This document shows, one piece after another, positions 42,402 through 51,622 of a stretch of DNA of 64,000 bases. The notes beneath the pieces are model-generated. The model made no database searches and was not told the origin of the DNA. It was given only the letters and a program-made list of their open reading frames with translations. The stretch is from Clostridium ljungdahlii (GTDB taxonomy: Bacteria > Bacillota > Clostridia > Clostridiales > Clostridiaceae), in the NCBI RefSeq assembly GCF_001636845.1, contig NZ_LITT01000011.1:1-64000 (forward strand). The letters are read 5' to 3'. The position numbers were made by a program, and so were the translations under genes. How positions within the stretch are numbered: position 1 is the first letter of the stretch; each line of letters opens with the position of its first letter.

Positions 42402-44468
42402 TCAGACCTCTTTTATTAGAATTAATAGAGCACCATAACCCTTGAGTTTAGTTCGTATATTAAATACAGTACTTTTTTTAAAGCTTTTAAAATGTATACT
42501 TGGAAAAGAGGCTTTGTGAAGAATCTGTTTTTCTTCTTTGCTTAGTCTTTTGGGTTTACCCATATCAAGCCAGTAGTTATATGAGGAGCCGGATTTTTCG
42601 TTCATTTCATAAGTAGTTATTTTTATAGATGAAGGTATGTTTACTATATTTATTGAAAGCTTTTGTGCAGCAGCATTTTTGACAGCCCTAAGCTTTGAAA
42701 AATTCTCAAAAGGTATCAGTTTATTTACATTGTCATGATGGTTGTAGAGTAGGATTTGGTACTCATTATTGGATTTTGTAACTATATATCCTTTGTCTTT
42801 AGCAACTAAAGTGTCTCCAAGTTTATTTAACAAGTAATAGGCATAATAAGAAGGTTTTTTTATTCCCTTGTCATTTATAAGTCCTGGGTATCCAAAAAAC
42901 ACTTCATTAGTCAAGTTAATTTGTTTATCTAGCACATCAAAGGCTCTTAAAAAGTTTAGAGAATTTGTATTGTTTATTACACTATATATAATATAGGGCA
43001 GCATATATGTGGTATCGTAGATAAAATCTATGCTGTCTTTTGCATAAAATACATCTTTAACTATTTCCAGTTTGTATTCTGTAGATAAAAGTTCTGTTAC
43101 TTTATCCACAACAGCAGGCTCTAGAGTAGAGTCAAATTGAAATTTAAAGGAATCTAAGTTTAAACTATCTAGGTCATTAAAGTAGTTTAAAAAAGATTTT
43201 ATAGCTAATAGAAAGCTTGAAGTAGAGAAACCCGTATCATTTAAAACTATAATAGGTTTTATATTAAGCGTATCTAAAAATTCAAGTACATCCCGGGCTC
43301 TATTCCAATTATAGAACTTAGACTCTGGAAATATACACATATCTTCGCTGAAAATATTTAAAAGTCGGGCATAGGTAAAGCCTATTTCTTCCTGAAGAAC
43401 TTCTAATATATCTTTGTTATCTTCCAGGAGAAGTTCAAAGGCATCTCCTACATTTAATATATCTTTAAAACTTTTGCTGAACTTTCCAAGGTCATCTCCC
43501 ATATTTATATTTATCTTTGCTATTTTATCCTCATAATTGAATCTGTCATAGTCCTCCAAATAATGTGTTATGTACTGGAGGCTTTCCCCCAGATTAAAAA
43601 ATTCAATAATTTTTTGCTTCTCAAAAGCTTCATCATCCATTTTAAACTTTTTCCTATATTGAAGGGGAGTGTAGTTATATTGAATTTTAAAATGTTTATT
43701 AAAGTACCTGGTATGGGAAAATCCTACTTCTTCTGAAATTTCAGATATAGTTTTATCTGTATCTAAAAGAAGTTTTAGGGACTCTTCAACTCTATTTGAA
43801 TTCAGTAAATCTGTAAAGCTGTATCCTGTGACGTCCTTTATACCGTGGGACAAGTAGTCAGTACTTAAAAATTCTTTTTTTGCAATGTCCTGTAAGGTTA
43901 TATTATCGTTATAATTATTAAATATGTATTTGGAAATTCTATGGTATCTTTCAAGCTGTTCTTCTTTTTCCTTTAAATTTTCATTTTCATACATTAAATA
44001 ATGAAAATTGTTTATGAGGTGATAGAGAAGATCTATGAGAATGGTTTTTATTTCCTCATCGTAGTTATCCTGCTTTTGAATTGCTTCACAGGCTATTTTA
44101 GCTAAAAAGGTTCTCAAAATATCATATTCTTCACTTTCTTGAGCTCTGTCATCTGTGGTGTTGGTAAAGAAAAACATGTTTTCAATATCACTGTAGTATT
44201 TTTCAAAAAAATAAGGATCTATATGAAACACTAAAACTCTATTGCCGGCATCACTGCTTACAATACTGTGGGTTTCATCTATGTTTACTATTTCTATGTC
44301 TTTTTCTATGAGTTCATATTTGTCAGATTCTATGGTGATATTAAGAGTGCCCTTTAGGACATAAAGTATTTCTATTGAATTATGCCAGTGGAGAGGATAA
44401 TTCATTATATTTGCTAAATTTATTGAAACAGGTATATCTGAAGAATAATTTATATATTTTCTCCTCAT
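42402..44468 (-). CDS. AraC-family regulator with GH39-like C-terminal domain
   Basis: 688 residues. A cupin-like sensor (about 1-130, HWHNSIEILYVLKGTL) is followed by an AraC helix-turn-helix (about 190-285, DYLSHGIKDVTGYSFTDLLN and SEISEEVGFSHTRYFNKHFK). A long domain resembling family-39 glycoside hydrolases follows (about 290-600). In it the segment expected to carry the catalytic Glu after Asn (NEP) is not seen, and STLEPAVVDKV occupies a comparable place. It may sense a sugar rather than cut one. No sugar genes are adjacent. A gaggaga site precedes the minus-strand ATG. Confidence 0.8.
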   Translation of the reverse strand: MRRKYINYSSDIPVSINLANIMNYPLHWHNSIEILYVLKGTLNITIESDKYELIEKDIEIVNIDETHSIVSSDAGNRVLVFHIDPYFFEKYYSDIENMFFFTNTTDDRAQESEEYDILRTFLAKIACEAIQKQDNYDEEIKTILIDLLYHLINNFHYLMYENENLKEKEEQLERYHRISKYIFNNYNDNITLQDIAKKEFLSTDYLSHGIKDVTGYSFTDLLNSNRVEESLKLLLDTDKTISEISEEVGFSHTRYFNKHFKIQYNYTPLQYRKKFKMDDEAFEKQKIIEFFNLGESLQYITHYLEDYDRFNYEDKIAKININMGDDLGKFSKSFKDILNVGDAFELLLEDNKDILEVLQEEIGFTYARLLNIFSEDMCIFPESKFYNWNRARDVLEFLDTLNIKPIIVLNDTGFSTSSFLLAIKSFLNYFNDLDSLNLDSFKFQFDSTLEPAVVDKVTELLSTEYKLEIVKDVFYAKDSIDFIYDTTYMLPYIIYSVINNTNSLNFLRAFDVLDKQINLTNEVFFGYPGLINDKGIKKPSYYAYYLLNKLGDTLVAKDKGYIVTKSNNEYQILLYNHHDNVNKLIPFENFSKLRAVKNAAAQKLSINIVNIPSSIKITTYEMNEKSGSSYNYWLDMGKPKRLSKEEKQILHKASFPSIHFKSFKKSTVFNIRTKLKGYGALLILIKEV

Positions 44469-44642
44469 ATAGATTGAACTCCTTTCTTCTTTAGGGAAAA
44501 GAAGGGCAAAGCCCTAGCAATACTTTTTGAAATTATAACTAGTATAATATATGAAAAAAGTTTTTTCAAGCAAGTGGAAATTTGTTTATTAAAAAGAGTA
44601 TAATTACTTTACAATCATGTATAGGTTAAGAGGAGGTTTAAA

Positions 44643-44855
44643 ATGGAAAAGAAACAATATGTTTGTCCAAAATGTGGCAGCACAGAATATGAATCAGATC
44701 AATTCCAGGCAACAGGAGGAAATTTCTCAAAGATATTTGATGTACAGAATAAGAAATTTATTACTATTAGCTGTAAAAAGTGTGGATATACTGAATTGTA
44801 CAAGGCACAGTCTTCATCTGGATGGAATATTTTAGATTTTCTTATAGGCAATTAA
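44643..44855 (+). CDS. Small zinc-ribbon protein
   Basis: 70 residues with two CxxC pairs (CPKCGSTEYES near residue 8-11, and CKKCGYTELY near 44-47) of the zinc_ribbon type. A gaggaggttt site precedes the ATG. Nucleic-acid or protein binding is likely, but no partner is shown. It is 31 bases before the nitroreductase and may be co-transcribed. Confidence 0.8.
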   Translation: MEKKQYVCPKCGSTEYESDQFQATGGNFSKIFDVQNKKFITISCKKCGYTELYKAQSSSGWNILDFLIGN

Positions 44856-44886
44856 CTTATAATATATATGAAAGGAAGAAATTATT

Positions 44887-45408
44887 ATGAATGAAGTTTT
44901 ACAGAATATTTTAACAAGAAGAAGTGTAAGAAAGTTCAAGGAAGAACAAATAAAAGACGAAGAATTAGAATTGATTTTAAAAGCTGGGGTGTATGCACCA
45001 AGTGGCATGAACAAACAAACTTGGCAGTTTACAGTTGTTCAAAGCAAAGAGAAGATGGAATTACTTGCAAAAGTAGTTAGAGGAGCATTAGGGAGAGATG
45101 CTGGATACAATTTTTATGCACCTCCAACTTTAATTATGCTGTCCAATGAGAAGGAAAATGTAAATGGACTTGCTGATTGCGCTTGTGCTCTTGAAAATAT
45201 ATTTCTAATGGCAAATTCACTAGGAATAGGTTCCTGCTGGATCAACCAATTAAGAACTATTTGTGATGAAAAAGAAGTAAGGGAAGTACTAAATAGTTTT
45301 GGTATACCTGAAAATCATATTGTTTGGGGAATGGCATCTATTGGATATCCTGAAGATATATCTAAAGCACATGAGAGAAAAGATGGGGTTATTAAATTTG
45401 TAAAATAA
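44887..45408 (+). CDS. Nitroreductase-family flavoprotein
   Basis: 173 residues of the FMN-dependent nitroreductase family, which reduces nitro compounds, quinones or flavins with NAD(P)H. Conserved features are the N-terminal FMN-binding RRSVRKFKEEQ, the APSGMNKQTWQFTVV segment, and the C-terminal GIGSCWINQLR and MASIGYPED. The short length fits the single-domain group. The aaaggaag site precedes the ATG. A long palindrome follows in the intergenic region. Confidence 0.9.
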   Translation: MNEVLQNILTRRSVRKFKEEQIKDEELELILKAGVYAPSGMNKQTWQFTVVQSKEKMELLAKVVRGALGRDAGYNFYAPPTLIMLSNEKENVNGLADCACALENIFLMANSLGIGSCWINQLRTICDEKEVREVLNSFGIPENHIVWGMASIGYPEDISKAHERKDGVIKFVK

Positions 45409-45413
45409 TATAG

Positions 45414-45664
45414 AGTTTCTAAATTGAAAGTTAACATATACAATATCATATAATGACAAATTTCATCACTATAAAAACTTTTGACAAGTCTAAAGCTCGG
45501 TATTTTGAAAATCTAAGAAGCTCAGCTAAACTCGTACCTCAGACATATCTAAGCTCCTAAGATTTTCTAAAATACCTCGCTAAGACTTATGGAAAAGTTT
45601 TTAAATGTGATTTCAATTTTGTCATTATATTTTATGTATAAGTTTAAATTTCAATTAGAAACCC
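45414..45664. repeat. Long palindromic element A (MITE-like)
   Basis: About 250 bases form an imperfect inverted repeat with arms near 45414-45533 and 45545-45664. Paired segments include tataatgacaaa with tttgtcattata, aaaaactttt with aaaagttttt, and gtattttgaaaatcta with a matching right arm. It fills the gap between convergent genes. The centre, ctcgtacctc, is the reverse complement of gaggtacgag in the element at 57427-57652. No ORF is seen. Confidence 0.75.
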
Positions 45665-45783
45665 CATATAGATAGTTAACTCTACAATTAAACTTATCCA
45701 AATTGCCAACTTGATTTAAATGCTAAAGTTATAAATTCAACCGAGACTTATATAAGCAATTTTAAGTAATTATAGATTTAACT

Positions 45784-46953
45784 TTAAACTTTCTGCAGTA
45801 GTTTACTATTTTTATATTTCATAAAAACAACTTTAGCAGAGTATAGTGCAATTCCTACTGGTAACCAAAATGCGCCAAATTTAAGCTCATTTTGCAAATA
45901 AGGAAGCATAAGGTCCCAGCCTAATCCTTTTAAATTTAACATCTTTAATGCTACTGTCATATGTCTGAATGGCCATAGACTATTAAGAGCATCCGACATT
46001 CCACTTGGCAGCAGATAATCTGGAAATACAATACCAGCGGTTAGAAATATAACTATATTTATCATATTAAAAAATAGCATAAAATAACCAAGATTATCCA
46101 TAACTGATGTAAAAACTAATCCCATAGCTGTAAGGTTAATAAAGAATAAATACATTAAAACAATATATATTAATACATCACCACGAAGGGGTACTGAGAC
46201 AAATTTATCAAGAATACATAGGCAAATAAAAATTAATATAGTACATAAAGTAGAATATAGTAATATTCTTCCTATAAGACCAAGTACAGCTCTTACACCT
46301 TCTCTTGAACGTATTTTAATATGTGCAAATTGCTCTTTCTTTTTCATTAAAGCAGGCATTAAAAGTGTTGGTAGAAAAAAACCTTGATTAACTAAAGGTA
46401 CCAAAGTATAAATTAAATATCTAAGATAACTACTTTGCGGCTCATAAAGTACACGTTCAACGTAGGAAAAGTTTAAAACAGATTGTTTGGATAGGTATGG
46501 AACCATACCATTTCCTTGTAAAGTGTTTATTTGAGCACCAGCATTTATCGTACCTAAAACCTGACTAGCATATCCTAAAACACTGGATTCTTTAGGAAGA
46601 CTAGTTCCATTTATTAGTAATAAAGCACTGGGCGATTTTGCCAAACTTACATCTTTTTCAAAATGCTTAGGTATTATTATACCTCCATCTACTCTATGAT
46701 CCTTTATTGCTTTTTCAAGTTCAGTATCCGAATCTGCGTAATAATTAACATTTAAACCTGGACTAATTTTAAGTTGTTGTACAACAGTTCTCGACAAATG
46801 TGAATTATCTTTATCAACTACACCAAAGGGAATATGCTCTATATAAGGATTGGACATGGCATAACCAAAAGTAAGTGTTCCTAAAATAGTGAGTATAATA
46901 GTCTTAAGTAGGGGGCTTCTTTCTTCTTTTAATATTTTAAAAAAACTCTTCAT
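45784..46953 (-). CDS. ABC-2 type permease, subunit 2
   Basis: 389 residues with an N-terminal helix (about 17-35), a large extracellular domain (about 36-170), and about five C-terminal helices, the DrrB/YhgE-like ABC-2 layout. Its start overlaps the preceding permease stop (TAATG). It is the last gene of a MarR, fusion protein, permease, permease operon; no ATPase gene is present in the operon, so one must come from elsewhere or a different energy source is used. Confidence 0.85.
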   Translation of the reverse strand: MKSFFKILKEERSPLLKTIILTILGTLTFGYAMSNPYIEHIPFGVVDKDNSHLSRTVVQQLKISPGLNVNYYADSDTELEKAIKDHRVDGGIIIPKHFEKDVSLAKSPSALLLINGTSLPKESSVLGYASQVLGTINAGAQINTLQGNGMVPYLSKQSVLNFSYVERVLYEPQSSYLRYLIYTLVPLVNQGFFLPTLLMPALMKKKEQFAHIKIRSREGVRAVLGLIGRILLYSTLCTILIFICLCILDKFVSVPLRGDVLIYIVLMYLFFINLTAMGLVFTSVMDNLGYFMLFFNMINIVIFLTAGIVFPDYLLPSGMSDALNSLWPFRHMTVALKMLNLKGLGWDLMLPYLQNELKFGAFWLPVGIALYSAKVVFMKYKNSKLLQKV

Positions 46954-48116
46954 TATATTATCACCTCTGTTTTTTGACTATTAATGATACTATTTTTCTT
47001 GTTTATTCGAATATTTCTAAGTTTCTTAGCTTCTTTCATTTTATATAAAAGAAATGTAACCACCCACATAAAAATCATAAATTTAGTAAGCCAGAATATA
47101 TTAGATAAGTTATCTTGAAAACTTCCGCCTATAAGTGATAAATCTCTTAGAGGTATAGCATAATAATAAAATGGAATTAATTTAGCTAGCATAGGAATAA
47201 TATCAGGCATAGCTACAGTTGGAAATGTGTATCCAACCAAAAATAGAGTTATAGCTATTGGACCTGCTAAACCTAGTGCATCTATCTGGTTTCCATTAAA
47301 CAAGATGCTTAAAAGTACTCCCACAAATGTCATTCCGATACAAAAGAGAATAGTTAACATAATTCCTGCATCAACAGAACCCCTATAAGGCAAGCCAAAA
47401 TATTTGCAATAAATTACATGGATAATAAAAACTGAAATTGATGCCAGAAGTCCAACCATAATACCTTTAATCCATATTTTTTTATAGCTATTACCTTTGT
47501 TTATTAACAAAATTACAACTATAATCATCCCAACTTGAATAGTATTGATTGAAAATCCTGGAATAAAAAAATTAAATATATTTTCAGTAGGATTTCCTAT
47601 AATTCTGGAATTATAACGTATTGGATTGATATAATTTGCAGCTACTTCTGGCATTAATCCAAGTTGTCCCTCTGCTACATTTATTAAATATGCTGATTTA
47701 ATAGTACCAAGAATCTGTGCAACTCTTGTTCTACCAGAAGAAGTCATGGCCATTTGTGCTCCGTCATAAACAACCATAATTTTTGGATCCTTCCCATCAG
47801 TTAGATCCTTTGAAAAGTGTTTAGGAATAATAAATCCTATAGATACATCTCCTTTGTCTATTAAATCTTTAATATCATTATCAATCTGACTATATGCAAC
47901 TACATTAAATTTTGAATTTGTCTTTATTTCCCTAATGAAAGTTTGAGTTGATAAAGAATTATCATGATTTACAATAATAGTTGGAATTTGGCTGAGTGAA
48001 TGAGCACTAAATTCAAGTGCTAAAACAATAGAACCACCAATTCCAAGTATTAGAAACATTAAAATAGGAATTATCATATACTTAAATCTTAATATTTTTT
48101 CTTTCATGATAATCAT
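46953..48116 (-). CDS. ABC-2 type permease, subunit 1
   Basis: 387 residues from the ATG that overlaps the fusion-protein stop (TGATG); another ATG nine bases on is also possible. One N-terminal helix (near residues 11-35), an extracellular domain with LSTQTFIREIK and NDIKDLIDKGDVSIGFIIPKHF, and five C-terminal helices. The IIPKHF segment is shared with the second permease, so the two are paralogues and probably a heterodimer. Works with the HlyD-like protein encoded upstream. Confidence 0.85.
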   Translation of the reverse strand: MIIMKEKILRFKYMIIPILMFLILGIGGSIVLALEFSAHSLSQIPTIIVNHDNSLSTQTFIREIKTNSKFNVVAYSQIDNDIKDLIDKGDVSIGFIIPKHFSKDLTDGKDPKIMVVYDGAQMAMTSSGRTRVAQILGTIKSAYLINVAEGQLGLMPEVAANYINPIRYNSRIIGNPTENIFNFFIPGFSINTIQVGMIIVVILLINKGNSYKKIWIKGIMVGLLASISVFIIHVIYCKYFGLPYRGSVDAGIMLTILFCIGMTFVGVLLSILFNGNQIDALGLAGPIAITLFLVGYTFPTVAMPDIIPMLAKLIPFYYYAIPLRDLSLIGGSFQDNLSNIFWLTKFMIFMWVVTFLLYKMKEAKKLRNIRINKKNSIINSQKTEVII

Positions 48117-49168
48117 CACTTCTTTCCAAAGTCAACAAAGGCTGTCATTCCCGCATGAAGTGGTTTATTCATATCAGTTAATTCAACTTTAACCCCATAG
48201 GACAATATATCAAAATCCCCATTATCATTTGTTGCCCTTTTAACTGCAAAATCAGCATCCTTATTAATTCTAACTATTTTACCTTTAAATTTTTGATTAG
48301 GATAAGCAGAAAGTTTGACAGGAACTTCTTCATCTAACTTCACTTTTGAAAGATCTGTTTCTTTTACATTACATTCAACCCAGGGTGCAACTGTATTTGT
48401 CATTACTAGAAGAGGCATTCCTGTAGATACAAGTTCACCGACCTCTACATTTAACTGATTTACAATTCCATCTGCTGGTGCTGTTATTGTTGTATCAGCT
48501 ATGTAACTTTGTACTTCATCTTGTCCACCTTCAGCTTGTTTAATTTGAGCTTGATATCCCTGTATTGTTGCATCTGCTTGACTTACTTGTGCTTGTAATG
48601 CTGCTATATCTTCAGATCTTGCTCCATCTTTAGCAACATTATATTGATTTTGCGCCACATCCATAGATGTTTGAGCCTTATCTAAATCTTCTTTAGCTGC
48701 ATAACCTTTACTATACAATGCATTTATCCTATCATATGTAGATTTCGCTAAATCATATTGAGACTTAGCTTCATCAATTTCTTCCGGTCTTGCTCCATTT
48801 TGAGCCTTTTGAAGTTGTGCTTGAGCTGCTGATTTTGCTGCTTCTGCTGCTTTCATTTGTTCAGTAGCTGCATCGATTTGAGCTTTTGATTGAGCTTCCT
48901 TTGCAACTAGTGAACTATTGTCTATAGTTATTAAAACTTGTCCGTTTTTTATGCTGTCACCTTCAGCTACTTTTATAGCTGTTATTTTGCCTGCAGCTTT
49001 AGAATTTATATTTATTTCTTTAGTTTCTATATCTCCTTGAACAATTAAGTGGTCGCTTTGCTGTTTTACTATTTTATCGCCCGTCAAAACAAAATTCTTA
49101 CTACAACCTGAAAACAAACCTGTTGTAATTGTTAGAGCCAATAATAATGAAATTTTTTTCTTTTTCAT
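48116..49168 (-). CDS. HlyD/EmrA-like membrane fusion lipoprotein
   Basis: 350 residues. A signal with lipobox LFSGC (Cys at about residue 22) anchors it outside the membrane. A biotinyl-lipoyl-like half motif (KAAGKITAIKVAEGDSIKNGQVLITID) is split from its partner by a long coiled coil rich in Ala, Gln and Lys with two AKDGARSEDI/AQNGARPEEI-like repeats, then IVNQLNVEVGELVSTGMPLLV. This is the periplasmic-adaptor type that links exporters to the wall side. Operon with two ABC-2 permeases. A gggaggattt site lies before the ATG. Confidence 0.88.
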   Translation of the reverse strand: MKKKKISLLLALTITTGLFSGCSKNFVLTGDKIVKQQSDHLIVQGDIETKEININSKAAGKITAIKVAEGDSIKNGQVLITIDNSSLVAKEAQSKAQIDAATEQMKAAEAAKSAAQAQLQKAQNGARPEEIDEAKSQYDLAKSTYDRINALYSKGYAAKEDLDKAQTSMDVAQNQYNVAKDGARSEDIAALQAQVSQADATIQGYQAQIKQAEGGQDEVQSYIADTTITAPADGIVNQLNVEVGELVSTGMPLLVMTNTVAPWVECNVKETDLSKVKLDEEVPVKLSAYPNQKFKGKIVRINKDADFAVKRATNDNGDFDILSYGVKVELTDMNKPLHAGMTAFVDFGKK

Positions 49169-49196
49169 ATAAATCCTCCCAAATCAACTAATATGT

Positions 49197-49679
49197 TTAC
49201 TTATAAGATGTTAAACGTTGTCTAATTTTTACAAGTGATTCATATAGAATTTGCATTTGTTCTTCTGGTAAAACACCTAATAAAGAAGCTATAAAATTTT
49301 CTTTATCTGGTAATATATCAACTAAGATATCCTTACCCTCTTCTGTTATAATTACCTTTGTATACCTCCTATCATTTTTATCTTCCTGTCGCATAACAAT
49401 TCCTTTTGATGTCATTCTATCAATTAAAGTTGTTACGCTAGGTTTTTTTACTCCTAACTTTTTACTAAGAGTAGAGGAAGTACTTCCTTCATCACCACAT
49501 AAATATAGATAATACAAAACTTTGAATTGTACTTGTGTTAATTTAAATTTTTTATAGCATTCCTCACCAAATCTATTTATTATTTCTGATACTTTAACTA
49601 TCTCATCAGCTACCTCAAAAGTTAATTCCATTGGATCAATATTAATTAAATCGGTATCTTTTTTATTCATAAACAACAC
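49197..49679 (-). CDS. MarR-family transcriptional regulator
   Basis: 160 residues with the MarR winged helix (FKVLYYLYLCGDEGSTSSTLSKKLGVKKPSVTTLIDRMTSKGIVMRQEDKNDRRYTKVIIT, positions about 52-112). The first gene of the exporter operon, and directly downstream of operator repeats at 49746-49802, which it probably binds. A ggggtgttg site precedes the ATG. Confidence 0.92.
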   Translation of the reverse strand: MLFMNKKDTDLINIDPMELTFEVADEIVKVSEIINRFGEECYKKFKLTQVQFKVLYYLYLCGDEGSTSSTLSKKLGVKKPSVTTLIDRMTSKGIVMRQEDKNDRRYTKVIITEEGKDILVDILPDKENFIASLLGVLPEEQMQILYESLVKIRQRLTSYK

Positions 49680-49745
49680 CCCTAAAATGTTTTTTGATAT
49701 TATTCTGCTAACACTATTAATTTAATATGCTGATAATTATATAAA

Positions 49746-49802
49746 TAATAGTTAGTACGACTAATAGTTAGTATGGCTAATGATTAACCATACTAACTAT
49801 TA
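49746..49802. promoter_or_regulatory. Probable MarR operator cluster
   Basis: taatagttagtacg (49746-49759) and taatagttagtatgg (49762-49776) are direct repeats 16 bases apart, and ccatactaactatta (49788-49802) is the exact inverse of the second. A 15-bp palindrome plus an extra half site suggests cooperative repressor binding over the operon promoter. The remaining 49803-50040 holds no recognised gene. Confidence 0.7.
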
Positions 49803-50040
49803 TACACATTATTATATTAGTTTCAATATCAATAATTGGAAATTGTTATTAATAATCTGTAACTTCTAATTTTAGTTCTACAAAATAAAGATATTGTTAG
49901 GTATCTGCCATTAAGAAAGTGTTATACAAATGGTAGAGTATGTAGGATAGGAATTATTAGAGGGGGTAAATATAGGCAAGGTGTTTGAATTCCAAGTGTC
50001 ATGTAAAGGTAAGAAGTTTCTAAAATTATAGATCAGGGAA

Positions 50041-50071
50041 AAGGGGTTGTCTTAAAATTAGGCAATCCCTT
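50041..50071 (-). terminator. Weak terminator hairpin after the small acidic protein gene
   Basis: aaggggttgtct / aggcaatccctt with a short loop and only a modest T stretch on the minus strand. Confidence 0.5.
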
Positions 50072-50090
50072 AATTATGTATTAAGTGAAA

Positions 50091-50366
50091 TTATAAAGAA
50101 GATAAAAACATTTCATATGCATCTTCAAACGAATCGTAGGGATCTGGATTTCCACCGTTTGTACTTTTACATTGGTTGTCACTGTACTCTTGTCCAACTT
50201 CCAGAAGACCTCCAACAGTTATAGGATGTCCTGTATCACAGGCTATTTTACAAAAGGTATCCATAGGATCATCTGCAAGACGAGTTTCCAGCAGCTTCTT
50301 TCTTAAGGAAGGATCTTTTTTAGCATCAGTATAAAGCAGTTCTAATTCAGTAGTTGTGTTGTCCAT
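50091..50366 (-). CDS. Small acidic protein, possibly Nif11-like
   Basis: 91 residues starting at the ATG (MDNTTTELEL), six bases after agaggtg; an in-frame GTG three codons earlier overlaps that site. Helical N-terminal half (LLYTDAKKDPSLRKKLLETR), then CKIACDTGHPITVGGLLEVG, and a short Cys/Gly-rich tail with STNGGNPDPYDSFEDAYEMF. The pattern is loosely like Nif11-type leader peptides, including a GG before the last part. No modifying enzyme or peptidase is nearby, so a ribosomally made peptide is only a possibility. Otherwise unrecognised. Confidence 0.55.
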   Translation of the reverse strand: MDNTTTELELLYTDAKKDPSLRKKLLETRLADDPMDTFCKIACDTGHPITVGGLLEVGQEYSDNQCKSTNGGNPDPYDSFEDAYEMFLSSL

Positions 50367-50583
50367 AATTTGCACCTCTGTACTTTAAATTAATAATGTT
50401 ATTATAGCACTGCATGAAAATTTAGGCTAATAGACATTGTAATAAGAACAGCATCTATTATATAGTTTCGTTTTGTTTACAGTAAAATTATTTGCAATTG
50501 AACAAAAATAGCTTTTAGCTTATAATAATATTAGTCCATAAATAGACTAATATTATTATAAACAGTGAAAGAAGGTTTTATCA

Positions 50584-50907
50584 TTGGAATGGATTTACCT
50601 AATTGGAGCTATTATACTTGAAACAATAGGAACAACCTGTATGAAGATGTCTGATGGATTTACAAAATTACTGCCAGCTTTAGGAACAATTTTGACATAT
50701 GGCTTGTGCTTTGTACTTTTTTCAATATCATTAAAAAAAATACCTGTGAGTGTGGCATATGCTATATGGTCAGCTGCGGGAACTACTATTATATCAGTAA
50801 TAGGAATTTTTATTTTTAAAGAAAATATAAGTATTTTAAAAGTTTTGTCTATATTTTTTATTATATTAGGAGTTGTAGGATTAAATTTTAGCGGCGTTAG
50901 TCACTAA
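50584..50907 (+). CDS. SMR-family small multidrug exporter
   Basis: 107 residues with four helices. The conserved membrane Glu is in LEWIYLIGAIILETIGTTCMK (Glu at about residue 13), followed by AYAIWSAAGTTIISVIGIFIF and VLSIFFIILGVVGLNFSG: EmrE/QacC family. It starts at TTG; the next ATG is out of frame, and a gaaagaagg site lies upstream. It is 32 bases ahead of a MarR regulator, suggesting a drug-responsive pair. Confidence 0.93.
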   Translation: MEWIYLIGAIILETIGTTCMKMSDGFTKLLPALGTILTYGLCFVLFSISLKKIPVSVAYAIWSAAGTTIISVIGIFIFKENISILKVLSIFFIILGVVGLNFSGVSH

Positions 50908-50939
50908 TTTTTTTACTATTAGAAAAGAGTGTATGAAAT

Positions 50940-51383
50940 ATGAATGAAGAAAATGAAGTTACTGAGCTATTAAGTGATTATTATGAATCCTGGTTTAAAA
51001 TTAATGAAATTTATCGTATCTGGTCAAAAAAACATGGTATTCAGGATACGGTTTTGTTTATTTTGTATGTAATAGAAGTTTCCCCTTCCTGCAGTCAAAA
51101 TGAAATTTGCGATAAATTATGCCTGCCAAAACAGACGGTTTCTTTAATATTATCCCACCTTGAGAAAAAAGGATATATTTCTAGAAAAGTAGATTCTGAA
51201 GATCACAGAAATAAAGTAGTAAGCTTTACAGAAAAAGGAGACAAATATGCAAAAGGAATATTAGATCAGCTTAAAGCATCGGAGGTAGAAGCTCTGAGTA
51301 ATATGTCTCAAGAGCAAAGAAGGACTATGGTGGAAAGTTTCTGCTTGTTATCTGATTTATTAACCAAAAGTCTTTCTAAATAA
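50940..51383 (+). CDS. MarR-family transcriptional regulator
   Basis: 147 residues with the winged-helix region CSQNEICDKLCLPKQTVSLILSHLEKKGYISRKVDSEDHRNKVVSFTEKG. Co-directional with the SMR exporter and likely its regulator. A terminator follows. Confidence 0.9.
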   Translation: MNEENEVTELLSDYYESWFKINEIYRIWSKKHGIQDTVLFILYVIEVSPSCSQNEICDKLCLPKQTVSLILSHLEKKGYISRKVDSEDHRNKVVSFTEKGDKYAKGILDQLKASEVEALSNMSQEQRRTMVESFCLLSDLLTKSLSK

Positions 51384-51429
51384 TTGCAGGATTTATATAG
51401 TAATTGAAAAATAAACTAGTATATAGTGG

Positions 51430-51459
51430 TACCGTATTATTTAATAGTACGGTATTTTT
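51430..51459 (+). terminator. Terminator after the SMR-MarR pair
   Basis: taccgta - 11 bases - tacggta and T5. It separates this pair from the RADAR-like genes, whose promoter should lie in the AT-rich 51460-51622 stretch. Confidence 0.8.
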
Positions 51460-51622
51460 GTGTTCGTAAATAAAAATTTAGTAAAATATATGGTAATTTT
51501 ATAATTGAAAAATATAACTTTTAAATTAATAAAATACAATAATTAGTATTATTATGTTAAAATAAAAGAAATAAATACCTAATTTGTAAGTAAAAATGAT
51601 AATAAAGTGGAGGATAATCTAA

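Noticed and set aside
44617..44835. Overlapping ORF in another frame of the zinc-ribbon gene
   Set aside because: The frame at 44643 has the two CxxC pairs and the ribosome-binding site; the other is a shadow.
49960..50030. Possible short ORF (GKVFEFQVSCKGKKF) after gaggggg
   Set aside because: No standard start codon and only about 19 codons; not enough support to call a gene.
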